This document shows, piece by piece, positions 48,101 to 56,345 of a DNA stretch of 64,000 bases. The first letter of the stretch is position 1, and every line of letters begins with the position of its first letter. The stretch covers positions 3,374,501 to 3,438,500 of the forward strand of contig JAVHKY010000026.1 of assembly GCA_035079385.1 (NCBI GenBank), read 5' to 3'. The stretch comes from Aspidiotus rigidus. Lineage: Eukaryota > Arthropoda > Insecta > Hemiptera > Diaspididae. The notes beneath the pieces were generated by a model that ran no database searches, was not told where the DNA came from, and saw nothing but the letters and a program-made list of their open reading frames with translations. Both the position numbers and the translations under genes were made by a program.

Positions 48101-51100
48101 TTTCACCTTGGAGCACCGTGAGTTTTGGTATTTCATTCATCAATTAGGTCAATTCTTAAGTAAACATGTCCGTCGAGTTTTGAAAAAGTAGTCCAAAAAT
48201 TCTCCAGTCGCTGGAATGTTCCGGAAATGACAATAAATCCAGAAAATTCACTTTTTCACCCAGGAGGACCGTGATTTTTGGTATTTTGTTCATCAATTAG
48301 GTCAACTATAATGTAAACATGTCCGTTGAGTTTTAAAAAATGGTAAAAAAATTCCTCAGTCGCTGGAACAGTCTGGAAATAGCAGAAAATCGAGGAAGTC
48401 CACTTTTTCAACATGCTGGAGAGCTGTGATTTTTCATATTTTGTTTATCAATTACGTCAAATCTTATGTAAATACATCCGCCGAGTTGGAAAAAGAAAAT
48501 CAAATCGACCTTATTGATAAACAGAATATAAAAATTCACGGTTTTCCATGTTGGAAAAGTGGATAACCTGGAGTATTTACTATTTCCAGGACATTCCAGA
48601 AATTGGAGAATTTTTTGATTTTTTTTTTTCCAACTCGGCGGATGTATTTACATAGATTTGATGTAATTGATACATAAAATATGCAAAAACACAGCTCTCC
48701 ATGTTGTAAAAGTGGACTTCCTCGATTTTCTGCCATTTCCAGACTGTTCCAGCGACTGGGACATTTTTTGACCATTTTTTTCAAACTCGACAGACATGTT
48801 TACTTAAGAATTGACCTAATTGATGAACAAAATACCAAAAATCACAGTCCTCCTGGGTGAAAAAGTGGATTTTCTCTAATTTTTGTCATTTCCAGAAAGT
48901 TCCAGTGACTGGAGAATTTTTGACCATTTTTTTCAAACTCGGCGAACATGTTTACGTGGGAACTGACCTATTTGATGAATGAAATACCAAAACTCACGGT
49001 CCTCCAGGGTGAAAAAGTGAATTTTCTGGATTTATTGTCATTTCCTGAACATTCCAGCGACTGGAGATTTTTTGGACTATTTTTTTCAAACTCGACGGAC
49101 ATGTTCACTTAAGAATTGACCTAATTGATGAATGAAATACCAAAACTCACGGTCCTCCAGGGTGAAAAAGTGAATTTTCTCGATTATTTGTCATTTCCAG
49201 AAGTTCCAGCGGCTGGAAAATTTTTCAACTATTTTTCTCAATCTAACGTACTCCACCTAATCGATGGATGTGTTTACGTGAGAATTGACCAAATCGATAA
49301 ACGAAATACTAAAAATATATTTTTGGTCTATCAACATTCCCATTTCATCCCCCAGAGGAGAGCGTATTTTTCAGCTCGATCATTGACCATTGATTTCTCG
49401 CGGTCTATTGCGGCAGCAGTCGTAGTTCACCCCGCTATTCATGGGAAAATCACAGAAATTCATTGAATATTGTTTTTTTGGGAATGTTCCACCTCACCGA
49501 GGACTATGGTACTCACGTATGTTGTAGTAGAGGGTATGGCGCTTCAAATGAATGATTTTCCCCAGGTGCCTCCCCCCAATGTTTTTTTGATTCGAGTTTG
49601 AAGTTTTGTTATTGCCAAGTTTTCTCATTGGGGACAACATTTTGACGGATATTTGAAACATTTTCCGACCAAGGCCATCTTCCCCCCCTTACCCGGCTAG
49701 AGCCTTTATTAGGAACAATTTTCATTTGAAACATTTTTTAATAAAATTACCATTAGACAAGTTATAAGCAAAAGACTAAATCTTAGGGGGTTCAAACCCC
49801 TATAAAAGAAGAACCTCCTGAAGGCTGAATAACTCATTTTATAGCAAATTTAACGAGAATCAACTTTTGTTTGCAATATTTTTTAATAAAATTTCAATTT
49901 CGCGCGATATAGGCGAAAAATCAATTTTTGGGGGGTTCGAACCCCCGTAAAGAAAGAACCTTCAGGGGGAAAACGTGGGATTTTTAGTATGTTGTTCCGG
50001 ACCACATCCTGAACCATTTTCAGCAAAGAAACGTTTGCTCCAGCAAAATATTTTTTTTTCCCTATTTGCCTACACTATTTGAAATTGAGCATAAACTATG
50101 AAAAAGACGTTCATTTTTCAATCGCATAGAACTACGAAAATGACTAGGTTGCCAGAAGACAAAGATTTAAGAATATTTGATCTTAGTGATTAAGGTAAAG
50201 TTCTGGGTATTCGTCGTTTAGCTTTGTTGAGAAATCCGTGCTTTTCCTCATAGTGTTCGATCGACTTTCGGAAAAGAACTATCGGGCGTGGATCTAGGGA
50301 CAGCCCTCCTCCAGAAAAATCAGAAGAAAATAATTCAAGGTCGAAAAAAAGTCGCCATGTTTCATACTCTACAAGTCTCCTACCTGCATCCTCAAAGCGA
50401 GAAAAAGTGAGAAAGTGCTCGTCGGGTTATTATATTCTGTTGAGATCTATTTTTGAATTTGACGCTCATTAAACTGTCATTTACAGGTGCATACTACTGA
50501 TTTATTTCGCATCGCAGTTATCGACTAGGAGATTTACGAGATTGATCTGGAAGAGTGCCAAAGGTTCCGACAAATATAAATATTTCGAACGACCAAATTT
50601 AACTATCGTGAAAATCAAGATGAGTTCCTTTCACCGCAGACACAAACGAAGAAAAATCGGAAAATTGTGAATAAATACAATTCCCTTGATTGATGACATA
50701 ACTCACCTGTCGCTAGATGCGGTCTCACTGACTCCAAGGTCTGCTCGAGTAAACATTTGGCCAAGTCTGGTTCTTTCCTGCGGCACGTTTTCACGAAACT
50801 TGCTAAACACAAATTCCGAGTAATTTTCATTAATTAGATGATGTAATGTCTTTAATATTCGTATTTTATGGATACGTCTAGGTTTCGGAATTAAAATATA
50901 TTAAATTATTGACAATTATGCGAATAGTCCACGCTTGGCGGGGAAGAAGTGATTGTATGTTTACTCTATGAATAGGTACTCGATGACGTTCTAGGCAGCG
51001 CAAATCAATTAAGATAAATTACACGCGTGTGCTGTGCCCTAGTTTGTATACGTGGACATAATACCGTACCAGTTCCATACCGCTACCTCTGAGTATTTTG

Positions 51101-51441
51101 TACCATATTTCAGTCTGTATAGGTACACCTCTTCGAAGTGATATCCTTTTACACACTCGTCTCCTGATGTCTTGGTCACAACATTGTAGAACGTTTGCGC
51201 ATTGTAACGTGACGAAGACGATAGGTATAGAACTGCTTTTGCGTAATGTTATGCTCGAAGAAAATAATAACAATCTCTCGTCTAACTGTATCTGGCTAAT
51301 ATTTGCATCAGTTGCACTTACGAGTATAATATAATCTGTACCTATATGGCTTTTTGCAAGATACTTACGTAATCGTTTGGCGTCCGCTGAAAAGTCTTGG
51401 ACCACAAGCACGATTAAGGTGATTATTGACAATCGGTACAT
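42013..51441 (-). CDS. Takeout / JHBP-family secreted protein, complete six-exon gene
   Basis: Coding exons, in order on the minus strand, are 51441-51369, 50802-50707, 45828-45681, 44684-44551, 44464-44306 and 42167-42013. All introns are GT-AG and all phases join, giving 254 residues and a TAA stop, the usual length for this family. Residues 1-21 form a signal peptide (MYRLSIITLIVLVVQDFSADA). The mature start reads KRLPSFVKTC, with Cys31 and Cys41 at the ten-residue spacing of the conserved N-terminal disulfide. Family landmarks follow: GIPKMKIPALEPL at 57-69, YDIDGRVLVIPLRGKG near 129-144, FRGNITNIKADLSGTG near 146-161, and the C-terminal helix ending LLDEILPEN. Family members are extracellular carriers of small hydrophobic ligands, linked to juvenile hormone, feeding, circadian output or chemosensation. 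The ligand here cannot be read from sequence. Introns 2 (4.9 kb) and 5 (2.1 kb) are filled with transposons. Nothing suggests a pseudogene. Confidence 0.93.
42380..43740. repeat. Dense TGACGTCA-rich repeat field in JHBP intron 5
   Basis: Many exact or near TGACGTCA octamers, e.g. four in the 60 bp at 42961-43020, in CTGTGACGTCACAGTTTGAT-like units about 40-50 bp long. They belong to the family B composite. Confidence 0.8.
43801..43982. mobile_element. hAT-like MITE (182 bp) in JHBP intron 5
   Basis: The ends are CAGTGTTACTAG and CTGGCAACACTG (inverted, one mismatch plus edge decay). They are flanked by CCCTTTAC (43793-43800) and CCCTCTAT (43983-43990), an imperfect 8-bp duplication. The interior has GTGCCAC repeats in both orientations. 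A CAGTGTTGCCAG motif also occurs near 24319. Confidence 0.72.
44306..44464 (-). CDS. JHBP-like gene, exon 5
   Basis: Exon 5 has 159 bases, with acceptor TTAATAG and donor GTAAGTGAG. It encodes NIKADLSGTGELTTDKKG, then IAQIKTVITKLRIGDATG and a polar stretch ending NRNNEVI. The GRQIAQIKTV segment aligns with the 'GKEYLKVK.V' strand of the family. Confidence 0.9.
44551..44684 (-). CDS. JHBP-like gene, exon 4
   Basis: Exon 4 has 134 bases, with acceptor TTTACAG and donor GTGGGTAG. It encodes VNYEKLTAEGTITLPWIQ, then CEYDIDGRVLVIPLRGKG and IFRGNI. The 'Y.I.G..L..P..G.G' motif is characteristic of takeout-like proteins. Confidence 0.93.
45681..45828 (-). CDS. JHBP-like gene, exon 3
   Basis: Exon 3 has 148 bases, with acceptor TTTCAG and donor GTAAGTATG. 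It encodes GIPKMKIPALEPLVIP and continues through RLKLKDLKAWGGTNFSVKNL. The 'IP.L.PL.IP' run and the 'L.L.LK..K..G.TNF.V' strand are hallmarks of the JHBP fold. Confidence 0.93.
46472..46745 (-). pseudogene. Penelope-like reverse transcriptase fragment
   Basis: On the minus strand, 46682-46472 reads IITKADKGNAIVVMEKSSYV, then SKVYDLFGHCDAKENE and further to a TAA. 'ITKADKGNAIVVM' is the conserved N-terminal motif of Penelope-like reverse transcriptases. The preceding stretch (RINDFAIEVIKGIQRR, to about 46745) is in another frame. Only this short part of the domain remains. It lies in intron 2 of the JHBP gene. Confidence 0.72.
46840..47260. repeat. ~115-120-bp tandem repeat, same family as 6955-7590
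   Basis: Three to four degenerate units with GATCTTTTACTGCGAGCAC, CACAACAGA and CGCTTCGATTGTACGCGG blocks. They lie in JHBP intron 2 without the CAGGGTG-ended element that hosts the copy at 7 kb. Confidence 0.65.
47275..47400. repeat. Dispersed repeat, inverted copy of 16190-16330
   Basis: Contains AAAGACTCTACGGCAGCTGC and AAAAAAGTCCTCCGGAAAGT, found in reverse complement at 16.2-16.3 kb. It directly abuts FB1 copy 2. Confidence 0.7.
47395..49708. mobile_element. FB1 copy 2 in JHBP intron 2
   Basis: The right end is complete (CCCTTACCCGGCTAGAGCC). The left end is truncated just inside the terminus and starts in CCTTGGTCGGGAAATGTTTC. The inverted arms (47395-48140 and about 49125-49708) and internal ~130-140-bp units match copy 1. 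The paired 113-codon frames at 47802-48143 and 49125-49466 are the two arms translated, not genes. Confidence 0.75.
49711..50077. mobile_element. FB2 right-arm fragment
   Basis: Contains the FB2 CATTTTTTAATAAAATT units, a GGGGGTTCGAACCCCC palindrome, GAAACGTTTGCTCCAGC and the terminus CCCTATTTGCCTACACTA. No left arm was found; the fragment directly follows FB1 copy 2. Confidence 0.65.
50707..50802 (-). CDS. JHBP-like gene, exon 2 (disulfide segment)
   Basis: Exon 2 has 96 bases, bounded by a TTTAG acceptor and a GTGAGT donor. It encodes SFVKTCRRKEPDLAKC, with the two conserved cysteines, then LLEQTLESVRPHLAT. It has the same length and phase as exon 2 of the second family member at 4607-4702, which supports paralogy. 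Confidence 0.92.
51369..51441 (-). CDS. JHBP-like gene, exon 1 (signal peptide)
   Basis: Exon 1 has 73 coding bases: 24 codons plus one base. It encodes the signal peptide and the first mature residues (KRL). The donor is GTAAGTAT just after the C of the split Pro codon. The reading frame stays open past the donor for over 100 codons, but only the spliced reading gives the conserved LPSFVKTC junction. An AG lies just upstream of the ATG (TTTTCAG, then AAGAAACAGA before the start), so a further 5' untranslated exon is possible. Confidence 0.88.
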
Positions 51442-51968
51442 TCTGTTTCTTCTGAAAAGCGCGCATTGTAATATCGCAATAATTACGAGAACAGAAAAAG
51501 AGGAAGTAGATAGCGAAGTATTCGCCTTAGTACACTAAATTAAATCAGTATAATAACGATCGGACTGGTCTTGCCTCGAGAATCTGTTTATGTTTGGTTT
51601 TACTTTTATTCAAACTTTTTTACTTCCGGAGTTAATGTGCAAAACATTCGTCGCCCAGGGTCCACTGGTATTTTAAGATGAGGGCTGTCGCAATTCAAGG
51701 TCTATAGTTTGGAAAAGGAAGGCGAGGCCTGAGAGAGAGTTTTGAGTTTTTTGGGGTGGAAGACTCAGAGACTGAATTCGAGATGAATTGTAACAAGATA
51801 AAGAAACCCTGAACGAGTGCTTTAAAAAAAAAGATAACATAAGATTTCGAGCCGTACGAAAACCCCCAAGAAAGCGGATTTAAAATGGAAGAAGAGGCTT
51901 ACAGAAATCTCTAGGTTTTGAGCAGGAGGGAAAACTAAAAAAATTTCATTGAGCTATGAAAACTTTGA

Positions 51969-52449
51969 GGGCCGGTTTTACCAACGACGTGATAGGTTAA
52001 ACTCCGAAAATTGAAGGCCGCTAGAACCAACTTCTTAATCTCGTGATTAAGTTAACTTGAACTTTGATCAATTATACCAGCCCACTTAATCTTATAGTAA
52101 ATAGGAGTCTTTTTTCGTGACAAATAATTAAATATCAATAATAAAAATTAAAAACGTGCTCTTGTTGTCACTTTTGTTCGTTTTTTCTAAAACGTTGAAT
52201 AATATTTTTCGCGTATAAAATTGTGGTAACAAAAGCACCTTTTAATTCTTATTATTGATATACTTAATCCTAGTTTTACCACACATATGCAAAGCTAAAC
52301 TAGGTTTAACTCAACAGACCAATTTTAGCTTTTTAAAATCAGGTTAATTAGTTGGTACGAGCGGTCCTTAGCCAATAAAGCGCCCGAATATGCTAACTTA
52401 AGCTCGGGTTAGCGCTAAATCGACGATTAGCACTTTGGTGAAGCTGGCC
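51969..52449. mobile_element. Inverted-repeat MITE (~480 bp)
   Basis: GGGCCGGTTTTACCAA at the left and TTGGTGAAGCTGGCC at the right are inverted. The pairing continues inside (ATATCAATAATAA...AATTAAAA with TTTTAATTCTTATTATTGAT), so the whole element can fold back. No target duplication was established. Confidence 0.6.
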
Positions 52450-52973
52450 ACAAGAGGGCATAAGAGGTTTACTAGTGAATCAGGCCAATTGCATCACATG
52501 AGTATGGATGATTTTGTCAAAGTGAACTATTTTCATTGGTATTGACAGAAAACAGGAAAAAGGTGAAAATAATTGGTCAACAATCTGAGGATTTTTCTCC
52601 TTCAAATCTTTCCGGGAAAAAATGTTTTTATTTGCAATAGGATCAAGTTCGAGTCGGTTTGCTATACTTTCTAAATGAAAAAATTTCTAAATCCGACCTC
52701 GAGAGAATGAAATTATAGTTTTGCTGTAGAAAAGGACTCAGCCAAGACCTACGATTTTATTGCCCACCCCGATAAACCAGATCGACTAAATATTTAAGTC
52801 GATTTTGAGTAAATATCGACCACAAATAGACTGAGCGATCGCTCTGATGATCGACCAATAATAGACCGACTTTTTCAGTCGATTTACTTCCGCTATTCCG
52901 TATCATATTTAAACCACATTTAGACCAACTTGGACAAAATTTTGAGTGAAAAAATTAGCCGATTTGTAGGTAA

Positions 52974-53376
52974 GGGGGCGTCAATAAATTACGTGAGGCG
53001 ATTTTTGTGATTTTTCGACCCCCTCCCCCTTGGTGAGATATCGTGAGATTTGCCTTGACCCCCTCCCTCCCCCCTCTTACCTCGCGTGAGATTTTCCAAA
53101 ATGTGTATTTTTGCTTTGAATACGTTTATCTGTGCTTAATTGCGTTTAACTATTAAAAAAAAACGTAATTTTCTGGATCACATTTTATACCTATTCAAAA
53201 AGGACTAGTTTTTATTAAATTTAAGCCAGTTTGGCAATATTTTAGAATGTATTTGTATGAGAAAAAAATTACGTGAGATTTGTCGGCACCCCTCCTCCCC
53301 CTTACGTGAGTTTTGGTGAGACTTGACTGGACCCCCTCCCCCCCAAAAAGGCCTCACGCAATTTATGGACGCCCCC
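52974..53376. mobile_element. PIF/Harbinger-type MITE (403 bp)
   Basis: The termini are GGGGGCGTCAATAAATTACG and CAATTTATGGACGCCCCC. TAA flanks both sides (52971-52973 and 53377-53379), the 3-bp target of PIF/Harbinger elements. Inside are CGTGAGATTTG-like blocks in both orientations. Elements ending GGGGGCGTCCATAAATT are widespread in animals. Confidence 0.82.
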
Positions 53377-53660
53377 TAATGTAGGTACCTTAAAATGATC
53401 TATTCTCCGCGTCTTCGATCAATTGACTATATTTTGACCATTTCTGATCAAAAAAACAGCTAGTCGATTTCTGGGAAATTTACTTTTGACAAAACAGATC
53501 GGTAAATTTTTGAGCAATACAGACACCATAAAACGGTTTCTAGTTAGGTGATATTAAAGACCACCATACTTGGACCACTTCCGATGAGAAAAACCAGCCT
53601 CCTGTGAGAGAAGAGAAGAATGAAGATAGTAATCTCGTTAGCAGGGTTGTATTGAGACGA

Positions 53661-54620
53661 GTGTGATTTAAGTTTAAAATTACAATATTAATTATTAAAC
53701 CTACTATTATTTATGGACAATGTTCAAAAATTTGTGAAATTGATCGCAGATTTATAACAATTAAAATTGAATCAATTAATTTAAAAAATTTCTTAAAATG
53801 AATCTAAATATATTTGTTTATTAGAGTTTAATTTATAAAATTTCTACATTATTATTTAATTTTAATTTTCAATTTAATTATTTGAATTCAATTATTATAA
53901 TTGTTATTCTTTATTAATTTATTATTGATAAAAATGATTTTTATCAATTTAATTTATATTAATTTTTTTAAATATCAATTTAATAATTAAATTATTTATT
54001 TTTAAATTATTTTTTAATAATTATTTTTGTTATTGAAACCTAATAATCTTCTATTAATTGATCGCAACATTGAATAAAAAAAAATAACAAATATCATTCT
54101 GGTTTAATAATATGATTTGAAGTTGTAATATTATTTAAAATTATAAAATAATTAATTTTTTTGTTCAAGGGATCAAATATAATAAATGAAACAAATTAGG
54201 TATAAAAAATTATTATTTTAGTTGTTTAAATTTTTTTAGTTTTTTTATAATGATTTTTATATAAATTATTGAAACCTATTATAAAAATATTAATTTTATT
54301 AAATAAATAATTCTGTGAAAATTAATAATTTCAATTAAATAAATTATGCCAAAAAGATTGAAATAATTTAGATCTTTATTATTTTTTTTCAAAATAATAT
54401 TGAATTAAAAACTTTTTAAATAAAATTAATATAAAAGAAAAAAATATAAAACCAAATTTAAAAAATAATTATATCTGGTGATTAATCCTGATCAAATTCA
54501 TAAAATTAAATATAATATAAATCTAATATTTTTATGATTAGTGGAATAATTATGTTCATTTATTAAACAATTTCATTATTCAGAATATTAATTTTTAAAT
54601 TTAAAATTCAATTTTAAATT
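53661..54620 (+). pseudogene. Nuclear mitochondrial insertion, COX2 end toward COX3 start
   Basis: About 0.95 kb of extreme A+T with sharp edges. The 5' part is a readable COX2 C-terminus (53682-53807, listed separately). The sequence between would hold the tRNA and ATP8/ATP6 region but is too decayed, and too short, to assign. Near the 3' end (about 54468-54590) short frames resemble the N-terminus of COX3 (YLVINPDQIH at the 'FHLV..SPWPI' position), a weaker call. The order is consistent with the standard insect COX2-ATP8-ATP6-COX3 block. Confidence 0.8.
53682..53807 (+). pseudogene. COX2: COX2 C-terminal fragment in nuclear DNA
   Basis: In the invertebrate mitochondrial code this reads MLIIKPTIIYGQCSKIC, then EIDRSFMTIKIESINLKN and FLKWI before TAA. 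It matches the family's 'NRPG.FYGQCSEICG.NHSFMPI.IES....F..W' ending, including both copper-ligand Cys of CSEIC. It needs TGA as Trp and AGA as Ser, so it came from mitochondrial DNA. Substitutions at conserved sites (SEICG to SKICE, NH to DR) show that it has decayed. Confidence 0.88.
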
Positions 54621-54893
54621 TCTTCATTCATCTGCGAGTTTGCAAGCATTATGACAGTCGATTCATTCCAAATAATCTGCCCAGAAATTGACTGAGAATC
54701 TTAGTCAAGATTGAGTACCGTAATAAATACAAAATCAAATTTAGACTAAGAAACGAGGAAAAATTCCAGTTTATATTGTCAGTATAACGACCAAAAATAG
54801 ACCGAAATGTATATCCCGCATAATGGTCAAAAATCAACCGAAAATTGTGGTCAAAATTTAGTAGGAATAATATCAGACCAACAATCGACTGAA

Positions 54894-56196
54894 GCCCTAG
54901 CCTCAGCCTTTGCGCTGAAGCTAGCGAACCTCCTCTCGAATACCGCAGACAGATACTTACGACCTCTTTTCTGACCAACATATCTTCGAACCCAAACACA
55001 CCGACTTTCGACCATTTTTTCCTCCCCAACAACATAGAAAATTTCTCTTTGGACACCACAAAACACATGAAACTCAACCTGGAACGAAGTAACGAACAAA
55101 AATTTACCTTCTACCCTCTACTTCCTATCTTCAACTCCATCCCTCCGTGGGCACTACACACAGCTAATTTCCTAGACGAATTCACCAAATTCTCACCTTC
55201 CACTCCAACACCCCGCTCAAAAAAGAAATTGAAAATTTCTTAAAAAACCACCACTCACATATCCTTTGTTTTACAGACGGTTCAAAACGTCACAATAAAA
55301 CTGGGATAGCCTTCTCAATCAATAATTCTCTTTTCAGCTTTCGAATACGAAACTTAGCCTCGTATACACTGCAGAACTTTTCGCGATCCTCAAATGCCTA
55401 GAAAAAATATCCACTTCCACTCAAAACAAACATTATCTCATAATTACAGACTCGTTATCATCATTTTCAGCCATCAAACCCCATCATTCAAAGAATCCAC
55501 ACCATCATCAACATCATAACACAAGCTACATCATCCGTAACCCTGGATGGTGTGGATTCCTTCACACATAGGACTAAAACAGAGCGATATAGTAGACAAA
55601 GCAGCCAAAGACTCAACCAATTTCAACACCGTGACCCTGTCATGGAAAATTCCAGCGTCTGATATCAGAAACCACCGCTGCTCCAAAATACTTAAAAAAT
55701 GGTCTTACCTATGGTCTAACCAACTTGAAAACGAACTCCTCCCTATCAAGGCTAACCCTCTCAAACCCACAACTTGCAGACCATCTAGAAAAGAAACATC
55801 CGTTCTGACTGGCCTCAGAATAGGACACACCCGACTCACCCACTCACACCTTCTTTCACGTTCAGAACCACCCAACTGTCCAAAATGTCTTTTCAATACA
55901 ATAGACATAAACCATATTTTCACATGCCCTGAACTTACAACTTTACGAAACTCACTAAACATACCCCACTCTAGAATACAAGCACTCAAAAATGACACCT
56001 CATACACAGAACTCGTACAATACCTAACCTCAGCCGAACTTTTCTCTCTACTTTAAAACCTTTAACTATCTACGAAATTATAGTAAAATTAGCCTTTAAG
56101 ATGACTGTACCTTTAATGTAATGTAATACTGTATATCAAGCTAATAGCCCAAAGCGTAGTTTAAAAGCTTGTAAAAACAAAGAAAAAAAAAAAAAG
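54894..56196 (+). mobile_element. 5'-truncated non-LTR retrotransposon with RNase H domain and poly(A)
   Basis: The element is bounded by a perfect 13-bp target duplication, ACAATCGACTGAA (54881-54893 and 56197-56209), and ends in poly(A) (about 56182-56195). Coding remnants in three frames give an RNase H domain: CFTDGSKRHNKTGIAFSI near 55260, YTAELFAILKCLEK near 55365, ITDSLSSFSAIK near 55445, and the intact tail below. The four acidic positions of RNase H1 can be followed across the frameshifts. RNase H places it in the I/Jockey group. Frameshifts make it inactive. Confidence 0.9.
55547..56056 (+). pseudogene. RNase H C-terminus and tail domain of the truncated retrotransposon
   Basis: The longest intact frame of the element. 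It opens with VWIPSHIGLKQSDIVDKAAK, the final RNase H motif with its last catalytic Asp. It continues through LTGLRIGHTRLTHSHLL and PNCPKCLFNTIDINHIFTCP, the 'TR.R.GH..L.H..L......C..C....T..H....C' zinc-finger-like tail of these polyproteins, and stops at TAA. Some 170 codons are intact, but the upstream part of the polyprotein is frameshifted. Confidence 0.88.
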
Positions 56197-56345
56197 ACAA
56201 TCGACTGAAATGAATAGGCAAAATGTGGTCAATTTATCTCAAACATTTACTAAAAATCAACCATTTTCTGACGGTACCATAACATTTGGTCTATTTTCAG
56301 TAGTACGACCAAAAACCAACCAACATTGATCATATTATAGTGATG

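Larger units (their letters stand above)
52760..56345. repeat. Decayed CGACTRAAAATRGACC-type repeat field, interrupted by three insertions
   Basis: Loose repeats of motifs such as AATCGACC, ATAGACCGA and GGTCGATTT occur at 52760-52970, 53390-53560, 54650-54893 and 56197-56345. The intervening pieces are the MITE, the mitochondrial insertion and the poly(A)-tailed retrotransposon listed separately. No gene was recognised. Confidence 0.55.

Noticed and set aside
47802..49466. Two similar 113-codon frames in opposite orientation, looking like a duplicated gene
   Set aside because: They are the inverted arms of FB1 copy 2; the same frames are broken in copy 1, and no protein family is resembled.
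51019..51368. Continuation of the JHBP exon-1 frame past its donor (140 codons in all)
   Set aside because: The GTAAGTAT donor and the perfect family match of exon 2 show that this part is intron.
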